64,000 nt of DNA from Janthinobacterium tructae (GTDB lineage: Bacteria > Pseudomonadota > Gammaproteobacteria > Burkholderiales > Burkholderiaceae_D), in contig NZ_CP041185.1 in NCBI RefSeq assembly GCF_006517255.1, positions 5,890,001-5,954,000 on the forward strand, read 5' to 3'. Below, piece by piece: positions 19,683 to 27,192 of this stretch (the first letter of the stretch is position 1; every line of letters starts with the position of its first letter). Under the pieces are notes generated by a model that saw nothing but the letters and a program-made list of their open reading frames with translations, had not been told where the DNA came from and searched no databases. A program made the translations under genes and the position numbers.

Positions 19683-20107
19683 CAATGCACCTTCCCACTT
19701 GTCTCAGGCATGCGCCCGCCATTCATACATTTCTTGACCACACTGAGATTGCCTTGCAGCTTGTCCAGTTCGACCCAGATGCGGCCGCGCTCCAATGCAT
19801 TGAATTTATTTAGGGCGTCGCGCGCACGCTCTTTTGGCATGCGCGCCGACATGACGGCTACCATGCGAGCAGCCAGCGGTACACGCGTCCAGTAGGCGGC
19901 GCGGATAGCCTCGACGTCTGCCGGTTTGGCGATCATCGCCAGCACTGCCGCAGAGCGTTCCATGCGCTGTTCGCGTGGTGTTGCATTGATCTGCGCGGAC
20001 ACAGCGTCCATTTCGGCCAGAAACGCCCTGGTTTCCAGCTCTTGCTTGGTTAGAGTAGGGCCGGCGACTGCTGCGACGGCTACCAATTCATTGGTTATGC
20101 TGCGCAT
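19682..20107 (-). CDS. Early phage protein upstream of gpA, unknown
   Basis: A 141-residue, largely helical protein (TPREQRMERSAAVLAMI, VPLAARMVAVMSARMPKERA) of unknown function. Its stop shares bases with the start of the replication gene, so it is made together with gpA and could assist replication. AGGGGGTGG precedes the ATG at 20107; the GTG two codons earlier is a weaker choice. Confidence 0.6.
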   Translation of the reverse strand: MRSITNELVAVAAVAGPTLTKQELETRAFLAEMDAVSAQINATPREQRMERSAAVLAMIAKPADVEAIRAAYWTRVPLAARMVAVMSARMPKERARDALNKFNALERGRIWVELDKLQGNLSVVKKCMNGGRMPETSGKVH

Positions 20108-20325
20108 CACCACCCCCTGATCCAGCCAAAGGCAGACATCAACACTGGCGCGAACATGACCAATCCGGTCAGCAGACCGCTGCAGAATGTTTTCAGATTC
20201 TCTTTCATTAACTTCCTCTTTTTGGGTTTGAACGAGTTCAACACACTCAAAACCTTGTCGCGCGCGGCCAGAATCTCGGCGGCAGGCTGGAAGGACAGGT
20301 GGTTGTCGATAAGGGACGCCGGCAT
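20107..20325 (-). CDS. Small early protein with a C-terminal membrane segment
   Basis: A 72-residue protein: a polar helical N-terminus, a basic stretch (FKPKKRKLMKENLK) and a hydrophobic segment at about 47-68 (GLLTGLVMFAPVLMSAFGW). AAGGACTGAACC precedes the ATG. Its stop overlaps the next gene start. The function is unknown; an inner-membrane location is likely. A shorter product from the internal ATG (MKENLKTF) is possible. Confidence 0.5.
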   Translation of the reverse strand: MPASLIDNHLSFQPAAEILAARDKVLSVLNSFKPKKRKLMKENLKTFCSGLLTGLVMFAPVLMSAFGWIRGW

Positions 20326-20328
20326 GGT

Positions 20329-20427
20329 TCAGTCCTTGATGGCGCCGATGGCCCGCAAAACGTCAGGGGTAATGACGATCAGGAGCGACAGCAGCCAGAT
20401 GCCGCAGGTTTTGGCCAGGCGCAGCAT
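20329..20427 (-). CDS. 32-residue membrane peptide
   Basis: A very short frame beginning MLRLAKTCGIWLLSLLIV and ending AIGAIKD. It is one membrane segment with a basic N-terminus. Its ATG shares bases with the stop of the upstream gene in TGATG, the same coupling seen at several junctions of this operon. That is the main reason to call it real. The function is unknown. Confidence 0.4.
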   Translation of the reverse strand: MLRLAKTCGIWLLSLLIVITPDVLRAIGAIKD

Positions 20428-20831
20428 CAGCGTGCCCATTCCTTGGCGAAGTACTTGGCCCAGTAGGTCAGCGTGCGCAACGAGTTGTTGCTGGAGTAGA
20501 CGACGCCTGCTTCGCTGGCGAACATGTAGCACAGCACAATGGGCAGCTCTCCGACCATGGCGCGCTGGTTGTCCGGCATGAAGAAGCCGCCAAGCTGCAG
20601 CGCATGCAGGTCGCTGATGATGAAGGTGATATTGGCCGCGCCGTAGGCGTGGTAGGTTTTGGCAACCTCGCGGATATAGGCGGACAGTTCCTTGACGCTG
20701 GTGCCAGCGTTGGCGTGCAGAAGGAAGCAGGTCGGCGCCACAGGCACGACGCATTTTTGTAGGGCCGGGCGGGCGGTATTCGGGGCCGGGGAGTTGTCGG
20801 CATGACTGGTGGCGTGCAGCGTGTTTTCCAT
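20427..20831 (-). CDS. Early phage protein, unknown
   Basis: A 134-residue protein without a recognised domain. The centre (CFLLHANAGTSVKELSAYIR) and the end (TYWAKYFAKEWAR) look like a folded alpha/beta protein. AAGGAAAACCG precedes the ATG. It lies between the Ogr-like gene and the replication genes, where P2-like phages keep variable small genes. The 121 bases upstream to the Ogr gene show nothing further. Confidence 0.5.
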   Translation of the reverse strand: MENTLHATSHADNSPAPNTARPALQKCVVPVAPTCFLLHANAGTSVKELSAYIREVAKTYHAYGAANITFIISDLHALQLGGFFMPDNQRAMVGELPIVLCYMFASEAGVVYSSNNSLRTLTYWAKYFAKEWAR

Positions 20832-20952
20832 CGGTTTTCCTTATTTCAGGTTGAACGAATCCCGCACGCTCAAAAAGGAGCGCTGCAGGACACAGCAAAA
20901 GAGGGGGAGTTACAGCGGCCGGGCTACGGCGGCGCGAGGATTGGGATAGTCA

Positions 20953-21216
20953 TCAGCAGCCCGCAGTCAGGTCCAGGGCCAGCTGGCTGGTGGCCGCCGT
21001 GCGCGCATGCTGGGACATCGGGATGCGGATATCCGGCTTGGGCATGGCGGACAGCGAGAGGGTGCGCAGCACTTCCAGGCCCGCCACGAAGGAGTGCCCG
21101 CAGTCCGGGTTCTGGCACATATAGGTGATTTCCTTGAACATGGCGGACATCGTGCGGCTCTTGACGGCGCGGACGGTGTATTCGCAATGCGGGCAGGGCA
21201 GGCCGATGACTCTCAT
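20953..21216 (-). CDS. ogr: Ogr/Delta-type zinc-finger late-gene activator
   Basis: An 87-residue protein starting MRVIGLPCPHCEYTVRAVKS, with a second pair CQNPDCGHSF. The Cys-X2-Cys and Cys-X4-Cys pairs spaced like this are the zinc finger of P2 Ogr and P4 Delta, which recruit RNA polymerase to the late promoters. The C-terminal tail (about 40 residues) is variable. I chose the ATG at 21216 because upstream residues of the longer frame are the shadow of the neighbouring gene. Unlike P2, it lies within the early operon rather than after gene D. Confidence 0.85.
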   Translation of the reverse strand: MRVIGLPCPHCEYTVRAVKSRTMSAMFKEITYMCQNPDCGHSFVAGLEVLRTLSLSAMPKPDIRIPMSQHARTAATSQLALDLTAGC

Positions 21217-21401
21217 TTCAGCTTTCTTTCCACTTGGTACAGGGCGCGACCGCGACCCGTCATGTTTTTTGACTGTATGCGTAAGCGCGACTTGACGAGC
21301 CATTCAGCCGCCTGATCGATACTTGCCAGCCCCTGGCGTTGGCGCACGAGTTCCAGCACCGCGCGCTCTTCGTCATTGAGGTTAATTTGATGGTCTGGCA
21401 T
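21213..21401 (-). CDS. Small helical early phage protein
   Basis: A 62-residue protein (INLNDEERAVLELVRQRQGL, then DQAAEWLVKSRLR). The pattern resembles small DNA-binding, RHH-like proteins of P2-like phages, but the assignment is tentative. It overlaps the Ogr start by 4 bases, so the two are probably translated in tandem. Confidence 0.55.
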   Translation of the reverse strand: MPDHQINLNDEERAVLELVRQRQGLASIDQAAEWLVKSRLRIQSKNMTGRGRALYQVERKLK

Positions 21402-21438
21402 TTTCTGTAACTTTAGAGTTGCTCAAAAGTGACTCGGT

Positions 21439-21642
21439 TTAAACGCTACGACGCTGTACGCTGTCGATGGTGGCGTCATCCAAGGCGATCACGGCCAGGG
21501 CTTCACGCATCACGATCTGGCGAACCAGCACCGCAAGCTCTTCGCCCTGGTAATTGGCGATCGAGGAAACGAGCTGGTGCTCATAGTCGTCGAGGCGCAG
21601 CATGACGCGGTGGCTGCGGATACGTTTTGCATCGGGGTACAT
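21439..21642 (-). CDS. Small early phage protein, possible RHH DNA-binding protein
   Basis: A 67-residue protein with RSHRVMLRLDDYEHQLVSSI followed by a helical stretch (LAVLVRQIVMREAL). A short beta strand followed by two helices is the ribbon-helix-helix pattern, so DNA binding is plausible. AAGGACAACGTC precedes the ATG. It sits second in the leftward operon from the operator, where Cox/Cro-like or regulatory proteins are expected. Confidence 0.5.
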   Translation of the reverse strand: MYPDAKRIRSHRVMLRLDDYEHQLVSSIANYQGEELAVLVRQIVMREALAVIALDDATIDSVQRRSV

Positions 21643-21652
21643 GACGTTGTCC

Positions 21653-21856
21653 TTAGTGGGTGGGTTTGGATGCGAGTTCGCGCTTGTAGTCGGCGAGGCC
21701 GCGCAGGATCAGGAGGCGCAAGAGCCATGCGCGTGACCGCTGTTGAGCTGCGGCGAGAGTTTCGATTTCCTTTACCTCGTCAGGGGCCAGACGAACGCCA
21801 AGCGGCTGGGAGGTGACGCCTTTGGTAATGCGTCCGACTTTTGACAAATTATTCAT
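21653..21856 (-). CDS. First gene of the leftward early operon, RHH-like
   Basis: A 67-residue protein (MNNLSKVGRITKGVTS, PLGVRLAPDEVKEIETLAAA). The strand LGVRLAPDEVKEIE followed by helices looks like a ribbon-helix-helix DNA-binding protein. As the gene nearest the divergent operators it occupies the position of P2 cox or lambda cro. A longer reading from 21901 would run into the operator and is rejected. No clear Shine-Dalgarno is visible. Confidence 0.55.
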   Translation of the reverse strand: MNNLSKVGRITKGVTSQPLGVRLAPDEVKEIETLAAAQQRSRAWLLRLLILRGLADYKRELASKPTH

Positions 21857-21891
21857 AATGTTATGATCTGTAATCGCTACGGAATGGCGTA

Positions 21892-21944
21892 AATATATCA
21901 CTCATTTGAGTGATTTGGAAAGGTATTTGTACTCAAATGAAGTA
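21892..21944. promoter_or_regulatory. Divergent early promoter with two operator dyads
   Basis: A perfect dyad TCACTCATTTGAGTGA lies at 21898-21913 and a related imperfect dyad TACTCAAATGAAGTA at 21930-21944. Their centres are about 31 bases apart (three helical turns). For the leftward operon, TTCCAA and TATATT (minus strand) are spaced by 17 bases, and the first dyad fills this spacer. The second dyad covers the repressor start codon. This is the expected layout of an autoregulated immunity switch; binding by the neighbouring repressor is inferred. Confidence 0.7.
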
Positions 21945-22380
21945 TTTTTTTGATCGTCTTAAGGAAGAACGGAAGCGCCTTGGCCTCAATCAGGACGAGT
22001 TCGCTGCTCTTGGTGGGGTAAAAAAAGGTGCCCAGTTCAACTATGAAAACGGCTCCCGTACGCCAGATTCTGACTATTTGGCGGCCGTTGCTGCGGCTGG
22101 AGTAGATGTGTTGTATTTGCTGACAGGAGAACATGCGCTGTCAGCGTTGCCTGCGGACGAGCATGAACTGTTGACTGGCTATCGAAGTATGGACGTTCGC
22201 GGGAAAGCAGGCGTACTTGGGATGATTAGCGGCATGAGCTCGCCAACGCCCCCGGCATCCCAAGCAGGGAATGCCCCACACGTCGAAACCCACGGCAAGA
22301 TTGGACAAAATTTCGTGGGGAACATCATTGGGCCGCAGACTTTTAATGTGGCCGGCAGCGGACGAAAAAAGGAAAAATAG
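21937..22380 (+). CDS. XRE-type phage repressor (C/CI analogue)
   Basis: A 147-residue protein with an N-terminal helix-turn-helix (RLKEERKRLGLNQDEFAALG, then SRTPDSDYLAAVAAAGVDVL) of the XRE class. The C-terminal part is short and lacks a LexA-like Ser/Lys protease, so RecA-driven self-cleavage is unlikely. In this respect it is like P2 C. It is divergent from the early operon, across the two operator dyads. I chose the ATG at 21937; the frame extends to 21910 but that would include the operator. It probably maintains lysogeny. Confidence 0.85.
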   Translation: MKYFFDRLKEERKRLGLNQDEFAALGGVKKGAQFNYENGSRTPDSDYLAAVAAAGVDVLYLLTGEHALSALPADEHELLTGYRSMDVRGKAGVLGMISGMSSPTPPASQAGNAPHVETHGKIGQNFVGNIIGPQTFNVAGSGRKKEK

Positions 22381-22534
22381 TGTGCAAATGATTTACCTTC
22401 TTATGCATATTATAATTGCTGCGTGTTTTGTCTGCATACTGCGCATACCGATTTGATGCCTGAAGGTGGCGTAACGTCAACGTCTGAGCAACTTCGGCTG
22501 GATTCTGTTAGCGATACAAAGAAAGGAACAATTG

Positions 22535-23401
22535 ATGTTTAACTTTTTGGTGATTGCTTCAGACATTACTTCATCGCGTGGTATTGTCACATTGGGAAAA
22601 GACCGTGTTTTTGGATGTACCAACACTGATATAGAGATGAAGTATGCCCCTGAAGGCGTGCTTGATCAACCTGCCTTGATGTCATTGCCGTTGGTTATCA
22701 CGAACGAGTCCAGTAGTGACCCGGCTTTTCGGGCTTTTGCTCGGGTTGGCGCGATCACCAAGATCAGGCGCGACGATTCGAATTACCACATCGAGTACCT
22801 ACTCGATTCAAACATTCCCCCTATTGCCAATGATGTCCTTGAATCACTCGGCCCTCAGTTGAACTTCGTGCCTGCGGGAAGGCGATCCTGGGGAGATTTT
22901 CACACTAATCATTGGGCAGTCAAGGACGCCGATCTCTTTCGTGTTTTGTACACTGAAGGCTTGGGGCATCGGCAGCCAACAGTCTTTACCTTACCCCAAG
23001 AACCAGTCGATCCAAATTTGGTCTCGGTGATGATGCCATTCGATGGCGGGTTTAATGGAGTTTTTGCAGTGCTGCAAAGCGTAGTAAGTGCAGCCGGGAT
23101 GCGATGCCTACGTGCCGACAATATATGGGAGCACCATGTGCTTATCCAAGATGTTGTGAAGCTTATCGCGAGTGCGAGAATTGTGATATGCGATCTGACC
23201 GGGAAGAACGCGAATGTCTTTTATGAAGCTGGGATCGCGCATGCGCTAGGTCAGGATGTGATCCTGATTGCGCAGCATGAGACCGACATTCCGTTCGATC
23301 TCCGCCACATCCGCTACGTTAAATACCTCAACAATGAAGAAGGTTTGAGGGTGTTGGCGGAAAGTGTAGGGAAACGGTTGCAAAGTCTGGTCAGCAAGTG
23401 A
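22535..23401 (+). CDS. TIR/deoxyribosyltransferase-fold cargo protein
   Basis: A 288-residue protein. The C-terminal part (about 160-285) begins with VSVMMPFDGGFNGVF and contains DLTGKNANVFYEAGIAHALG (220-239), the pattern of the nucleoside 2-deoxyribosyltransferase/TIR-like superfamily. Members act on nucleotides or NAD in signalling and defence. Glu231 in FYEAG is the likely catalytic residue. The N-terminal 150 residues are unrecognised and could be a sensor. The ATG at 22535 has GAAAGGA upstream. The gene is AT-rich and lies between the repressor and the tail gene D on the opposite strand to the late genes, so it may be expressed in the lysogen. Confidence 0.65.
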   Translation: MFNFLVIASDITSSRGIVTLGKDRVFGCTNTDIEMKYAPEGVLDQPALMSLPLVITNESSSDPAFRAFARVGAITKIRRDDSNYHIEYLLDSNIPPIANDVLESLGPQLNFVPAGRRSWGDFHTNHWAVKDADLFRVLYTEGLGHRQPTVFTLPQEPVDPNLVSVMMPFDGGFNGVFAVLQSVVSAAGMRCLRADNIWEHHVLIQDVVKLIASARIVICDLTGKNANVFYEAGIAHALGQDVILIAQHETDIPFDLRHIRYVKYLNNEEGLRVLAESVGKRLQSLVSK

Positions 23402-23566
23402 ATAGGGCCCGTACGCAGAGACTTCAGCTTGGTATTTGCATAGCTGGGCCTGTGTCAGAATTGTAGACCTGGCTTTGGAGTGACGAACTTTCGATTGGGA
23501 TTGGTTTTAAATTGGATAAATAAAATTTTCCGGTAATATTTTTTAAATTTGACAGAGGCAAAAAAT

Positions 23567-25219
23567 ATGGATTTTAATCATGGTGATCGGTCAGAGGTTT
23601 TGGACTGGGTGGCGATAAATTCTGATGTTGAAGAGCGAGATAATCTTTTAGCTTGGAAAATGAGTAATGCCAATCCTTCGCAAGCTAATATTAGCGAATG
23701 GCCTCTTCTTCCAAAAGTAATTTCCCGGCTCGAACCTCTCTGCCTAAGGAAAATGACCAGTTTTGGGGATATTGCTGCGGAAGACGACGCCGTTTTAAAC
23801 TATTTCTTGAAAACACCCGCAGTTAAAGAAATTTTGGATGGCAAAGTATTACTGGTTTTAGGTCGCAAAGGGTCTGGTAAGACTGCTCTGGTACGGCACT
23901 TTACTGAAGGTCAAAGTGGATTAAATTCTCGCGGCTTAACTCTTGGTCAATACCCTTGGAAAGTTCACGAGCAAAGAGCTGATTCTTCTGTAAATGAAGT
24001 AGACGCATATGTGGAGTCTTGGCGTTATCTTATTGCGACTCAAATAGCTGCGTTATTGTTGGCGCAGCCAAATATTGACCTGGAGACCGAGGAGGCAAAG
24101 TCTATTGCTGAGTTTTTTACTGTAAATTATGGCGGATTGTCGCCGGAACTCGGTGATATTCTTCGGCCCGGGAAATTAATGCTATCTAAAGCTTCATTCG
24201 AGCCTCAAGTTATGGGAAGTAAACTAGGGAGCGTTACCCTAGAGCGTACGAATGGAGATGCGGGGCGTGAATTGAAAGCTCTGACTGATGCGCTTTTATC
24301 TGCAGTGGAATCACTAGGTGCGCAAGTAGGTGTTGAAAAAATATATCTACATTTTGATGAGCTAGATCGTGGTTTAGTTGTACTTGATGATGCTCGGAAA
24401 AACTTGTTGATAGGGTTGATTGTCGCTGCGCGTGAAGTGTCTCGTACAACGGCTCTTAATTTCGTGAAGTGTGTGCCAATTGTTTATTTGCGTACAGATC
24501 TTTGGGAAGGTCTGAACTTTTCTGATAAAAATAAAATTTCGCAAGGGAAAACCCTTAACCTTGAGTGGGATTCGAGTTCTCTTTCCGACCTAATTAACGA
24601 ACGTATTAAGGCGATCATCGGAAGTAGTTCTAATTGGGATACTATTTCTTCGCCAAGCCTAATGCGTGGATCACAGAAGAAATGGGCGCATATTCTTGCG
24701 CGTACATTTCTGCGCCCAAGAGATGTTATTAGCTTTCTTAATATAGCCCTAAAATTGGCAGTAAAACGCGATCTCGATAAGGATGTACCGCTAATTTTGG
24801 AGAATCGGGATATTGTTGGTGCTCGTGAAAAATATTCTTCCTACCTAAAGCAAGAATTGAAGGATGAAATTATTCCTCATTGGCAATATTGGGAGGATGC
24901 ATTGAAAGCTTTTTCTGAGCTTGCCACGCAAACATTCAAGATCGATCAGTTCAGAGTGGAGTATGAAAAGAGAAAGTCCACGGGGAATTTGTTAAGTCCA
25001 GACGAGGCTATCTCTAAGTTGTATGAATTTTCTGTTGTGGGGTACGAAAGGCGCAGCGGTTATGGTGGCTCATCTTGGGTTTTTCAATATACTACCCCAG
25101 AAGCAGGGTGGGACAATGCTGCCACAAATTTGAAAGTACATGTGGGACTTAAGGAAGTAGCAAAGCTGCGAGAAGAAAGGACACCCGGTGCGAATTTGGA
25201 AGGAGGGGCCGAAAATTAA
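23567..25219 (+). CDS. P-loop ATPase of Sll1717 type (cargo)
   Basis: A 550-residue STAND/KAP-like ATPase. Walker A is GRKGSGKT at 99-106, and IYLHFDELDRG at 259-269 has the character of Walker B. A further conserved-looking segment is FLRPRDVISFLNIAL near residue 385, typical of Sll1717-family ATPases. The family often occurs in phage-defence islands; no enzymatic target is known. The ATG at 23567 with AGAGG is preferred to a TTG at 23549. The gene is strongly AT-rich compared with the phage core and follows the TIR-like gene by 165 AT-rich bases in which I see no other gene. Confidence 0.7.
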   Translation: MDFNHGDRSEVLDWVAINSDVEERDNLLAWKMSNANPSQANISEWPLLPKVISRLEPLCLRKMTSFGDIAAEDDAVLNYFLKTPAVKEILDGKVLLVLGRKGSGKTALVRHFTEGQSGLNSRGLTLGQYPWKVHEQRADSSVNEVDAYVESWRYLIATQIAALLLAQPNIDLETEEAKSIAEFFTVNYGGLSPELGDILRPGKLMLSKASFEPQVMGSKLGSVTLERTNGDAGRELKALTDALLSAVESLGAQVGVEKIYLHFDELDRGLVVLDDARKNLLIGLIVAAREVSRTTALNFVKCVPIVYLRTDLWEGLNFSDKNKISQGKTLNLEWDSSSLSDLINERIKAIIGSSSNWDTISSPSLMRGSQKKWAHILARTFLRPRDVISFLNIALKLAVKRDLDKDVPLILENRDIVGAREKYSSYLKQELKDEIIPHWQYWEDALKAFSELATQTFKIDQFRVEYEKRKSTGNLLSPDEAISKLYEFSVVGYERRSGYGGSSWVFQYTTPEAGWDNAATNLKVHVGLKEVAKLREERTPGANLEGGAEN

Positions 25220-25339
25220 CAGCGGTGCGGATCTTTTATTACATAAAGGATGGATCGCTTCGTGACAGAAAAGGTGTAAGGCACGGATATTTATAGTTTT
25301 TCGTACTGCCTCATTGCATGCTTATGCTTACGAAGGCTT

Positions 25340-26572
25340 CTAATGTTCTTCGCCGTTCTCTTTGATTATGTCGCGCACTTCTTCGATATGTTTCCAAGCA
25401 TGCAGCGCCGCTCGCTTCGCGGCCTGCTTGCTCTTGTAAAGATGCTCCAGCGTCTTGAGCGTGCCTATAGCACCAGCCTGCTCCTGCCCCGCCTTTTTCT
25501 TCTTCGCCGCCACGTCCTTCCACTTGGCCACCACGCCCGTGACGCCTTCGTCCGGGTCTTTCTCTTCCTCGCGTTCGGCCTCCACCGCTTCCGTTTTCGT
25601 CTCAAATTCCACACGCGTGGTAAAGCCGTTGCCGCCCAGGCTGTGCGTGACCTTGACTGATAGCCATTCGGTGGCGTCGATCTCGGGCTTGAAGCCCTTC
25701 ACCGTCACGGGCGATTGCGGGAACACGGCCGGGTTGCCCAGGGCCAGGCTCATTTCAAAGGTGGCCAGGCCGCGCAGGATGCGCTGCCATTCGGCCACGG
25801 CCGCCGCGCGCGCGTCCGTTTCGTTGGCGAAGGTGGTGCGCAGGCGCTTGCTGTTGCCGGGCACGCCGGCCACCACGCTGCGGCGCCGGGCGTAGCGCTC
25901 GTCATGCCAGAAGGCGCGCACGCCCGTGTAGGCGTCGCTTTCGGCGCTGTGGTAGCGGTGGCCGTCGCCCAGGGCGCGCGTGATGGGGATCACGGGCAGC
26001 GCCTTGCCGCTGGCGGTGCGGCTCTGGTTGATGGGAATGAAAAGCAGGGTGTCATTCTTGACGGTGGCCACCGCGTCGTACTTCCGGCCCAAGCGGCGCA
26101 GGAAGGCCGCATCGCTTTCGTGGGTCTGGTCGATGTGCTCGACGGCGGTATCGCGCAGGCGCGCCGACACGCCCGACGCCAGCTCGTTGCGAAAGGCGAT
26201 CGCCTCGATGATGGCGCCCAGGGTGGTCTTGTGGAAGCTGTGTTCCTGCTGCTGTTTAAACGTGTCGATCAGGTTGGCCGACCTGGCGCGCAGGGTGATG
26301 GTGTCGGGCGCGCCGCTGTGCTCCACCTCGTCCACGGTGAACTTCCCCATGTCCACCAGGCCGGACGATTGCCAGCCCAGCGCCAAGGCGATCTGCGCGC
26401 CGCGCGGCGGCAAGGCCAGCTTGCCGTCGCTGTCGTCCAGGGAAATGTCGAGCTGGTCGCTCTCGTCGCCACGGCACAGGGTCAAGGTCAGATTGATTAG
26501 CCGCGGTGAAACGATGGCCGTCAAATCCTTGTCCTCGATGCTGACCTTGAAGGCGGGGATATGCTCGCTCAT
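25340..26572 (-). CDS. D: Tail protein D (late control D)
   Basis: A 410-residue homologue of P2 gpD, the tail-tip hub protein (gp27/VgrG-like fold). It opens with AFKVSIEDKDLTAIVSPRLI and carries the block SGAPDTITLRARSANLIDTF and GRKYDAVATVKNDTLLFIP. The C-terminal tail is Lys/Glu-rich and coiled. The ATG overlaps the U stop in an ATGA. It is the last gene of the FI-D late operon. The 120-base gap to the convergent ATPase gene holds no clear terminator. Confidence 0.92.
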   Translation of the reverse strand: MSEHIPAFKVSIEDKDLTAIVSPRLINLTLTLCRGDESDQLDISLDDSDGKLALPPRGAQIALALGWQSSGLVDMGKFTVDEVEHSGAPDTITLRARSANLIDTFKQQQEHSFHKTTLGAIIEAIAFRNELASGVSARLRDTAVEHIDQTHESDAAFLRRLGRKYDAVATVKNDTLLFIPINQSRTASGKALPVIPITRALGDGHRYHSAESDAYTGVRAFWHDERYARRRSVVAGVPGNSKRLRTTFANETDARAAAVAEWQRILRGLATFEMSLALGNPAVFPQSPVTVKGFKPEIDATEWLSVKVTHSLGGNGFTTRVEFETKTEAVEAEREEEKDPDEGVTGVVAKWKDVAAKKKKAGQEQAGAIGTLKTLEHLYKSKQAAKRAALHAWKHIEEVRDIIKENGEEH

Positions 26573-27177
26573 TTGAACTTGTCCGCCGCGCTGCCGATGG
26601 CGCCGCTGATGCTGCCGCCGATCTTGTCTTTCATTTCTCTGACGACGCCGCCATATTTCGACGTGATGCCGCCGACCACATTGCCCACTACGCTGCCCAC
26701 GGCATTCTTGGCCGCGCCGGCAATGCTGCTAGTCATGCCGTCGATGCTGAGCATGTTTTTCAGGTCGCCGATGTCGCCCAGGCCGACCATGGCCAGCACG
26801 CCGTCGTCGTCGCGCTTGAGCGTAATCGAGAACTCGACGCGCCGCGCGCCGCCGCTGCCGTCAAGGATGGTGCGGCCCTCGGTCATGCTGGTGATGCGGT
26901 AGGAGCCGAGAATGCGGCCCGTGCCCTGGATCAGAATCCACGATTTACCGGTGTCCGCCATCATGCGCAGCGCATCGAGCGAGTAAAGGGAGCCGGTCAG
27001 TTCCGGCGCCACCCAGCCCGACAGGGTAATCGTGTCATCACCTGGCCCCACGTACTGGTGCGCGTCGCGCAAGCCCACGCGGGCCGTGCTGGCGTGCTTC
27101 CATTCCGTTTGCCGCTGCAGCTCGTGATAGGCCAGGGTCGGCAGGCTGAACACGAACATTCCTAAAATCATCATCAT
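26569..27177 (-). CDS. U: Tail protein U
   Basis: A 202-residue homologue of P2 gpU, which binds the tape measure/tail end. The N-terminus MMMILGMFVFSLPTLAYHEL and the segment WILIQGTGRILGSYRITSM are typical. Its C-terminus is longer than in P2 (159 residues), with a Gly-rich, repetitive tail (AAKNAVGSVVGNVVGGITSK). It overlaps gene D by 4 bases and starts 16 bases after the tape-measure stop. Confidence 0.9.
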   Translation of the reverse strand: MMMILGMFVFSLPTLAYHELQRQTEWKHASTARVGLRDAHQYVGPGDDTITLSGWVAPELTGSLYSLDALRMMADTGKSWILIQGTGRILGSYRITSMTEGRTILDGSGGARRVEFSITLKRDDDGVLAMVGLGDIGDLKNMLSIDGMTSSIAGAAKNAVGSVVGNVVGGITSKYGGVVREMKDKIGGSISGAIGSAADKFK

Positions 27178-27192
27178 GGTGGTTATTCCTTC

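Noticed and set aside
22388-22456. Possible 22-residue membrane peptide after the repressor (MIYLLMHIII start)
   Set aside because: It has no ribosome site, no coupling to a gene and lies in AT-rich DNA where short hydrophobic frames arise by chance.
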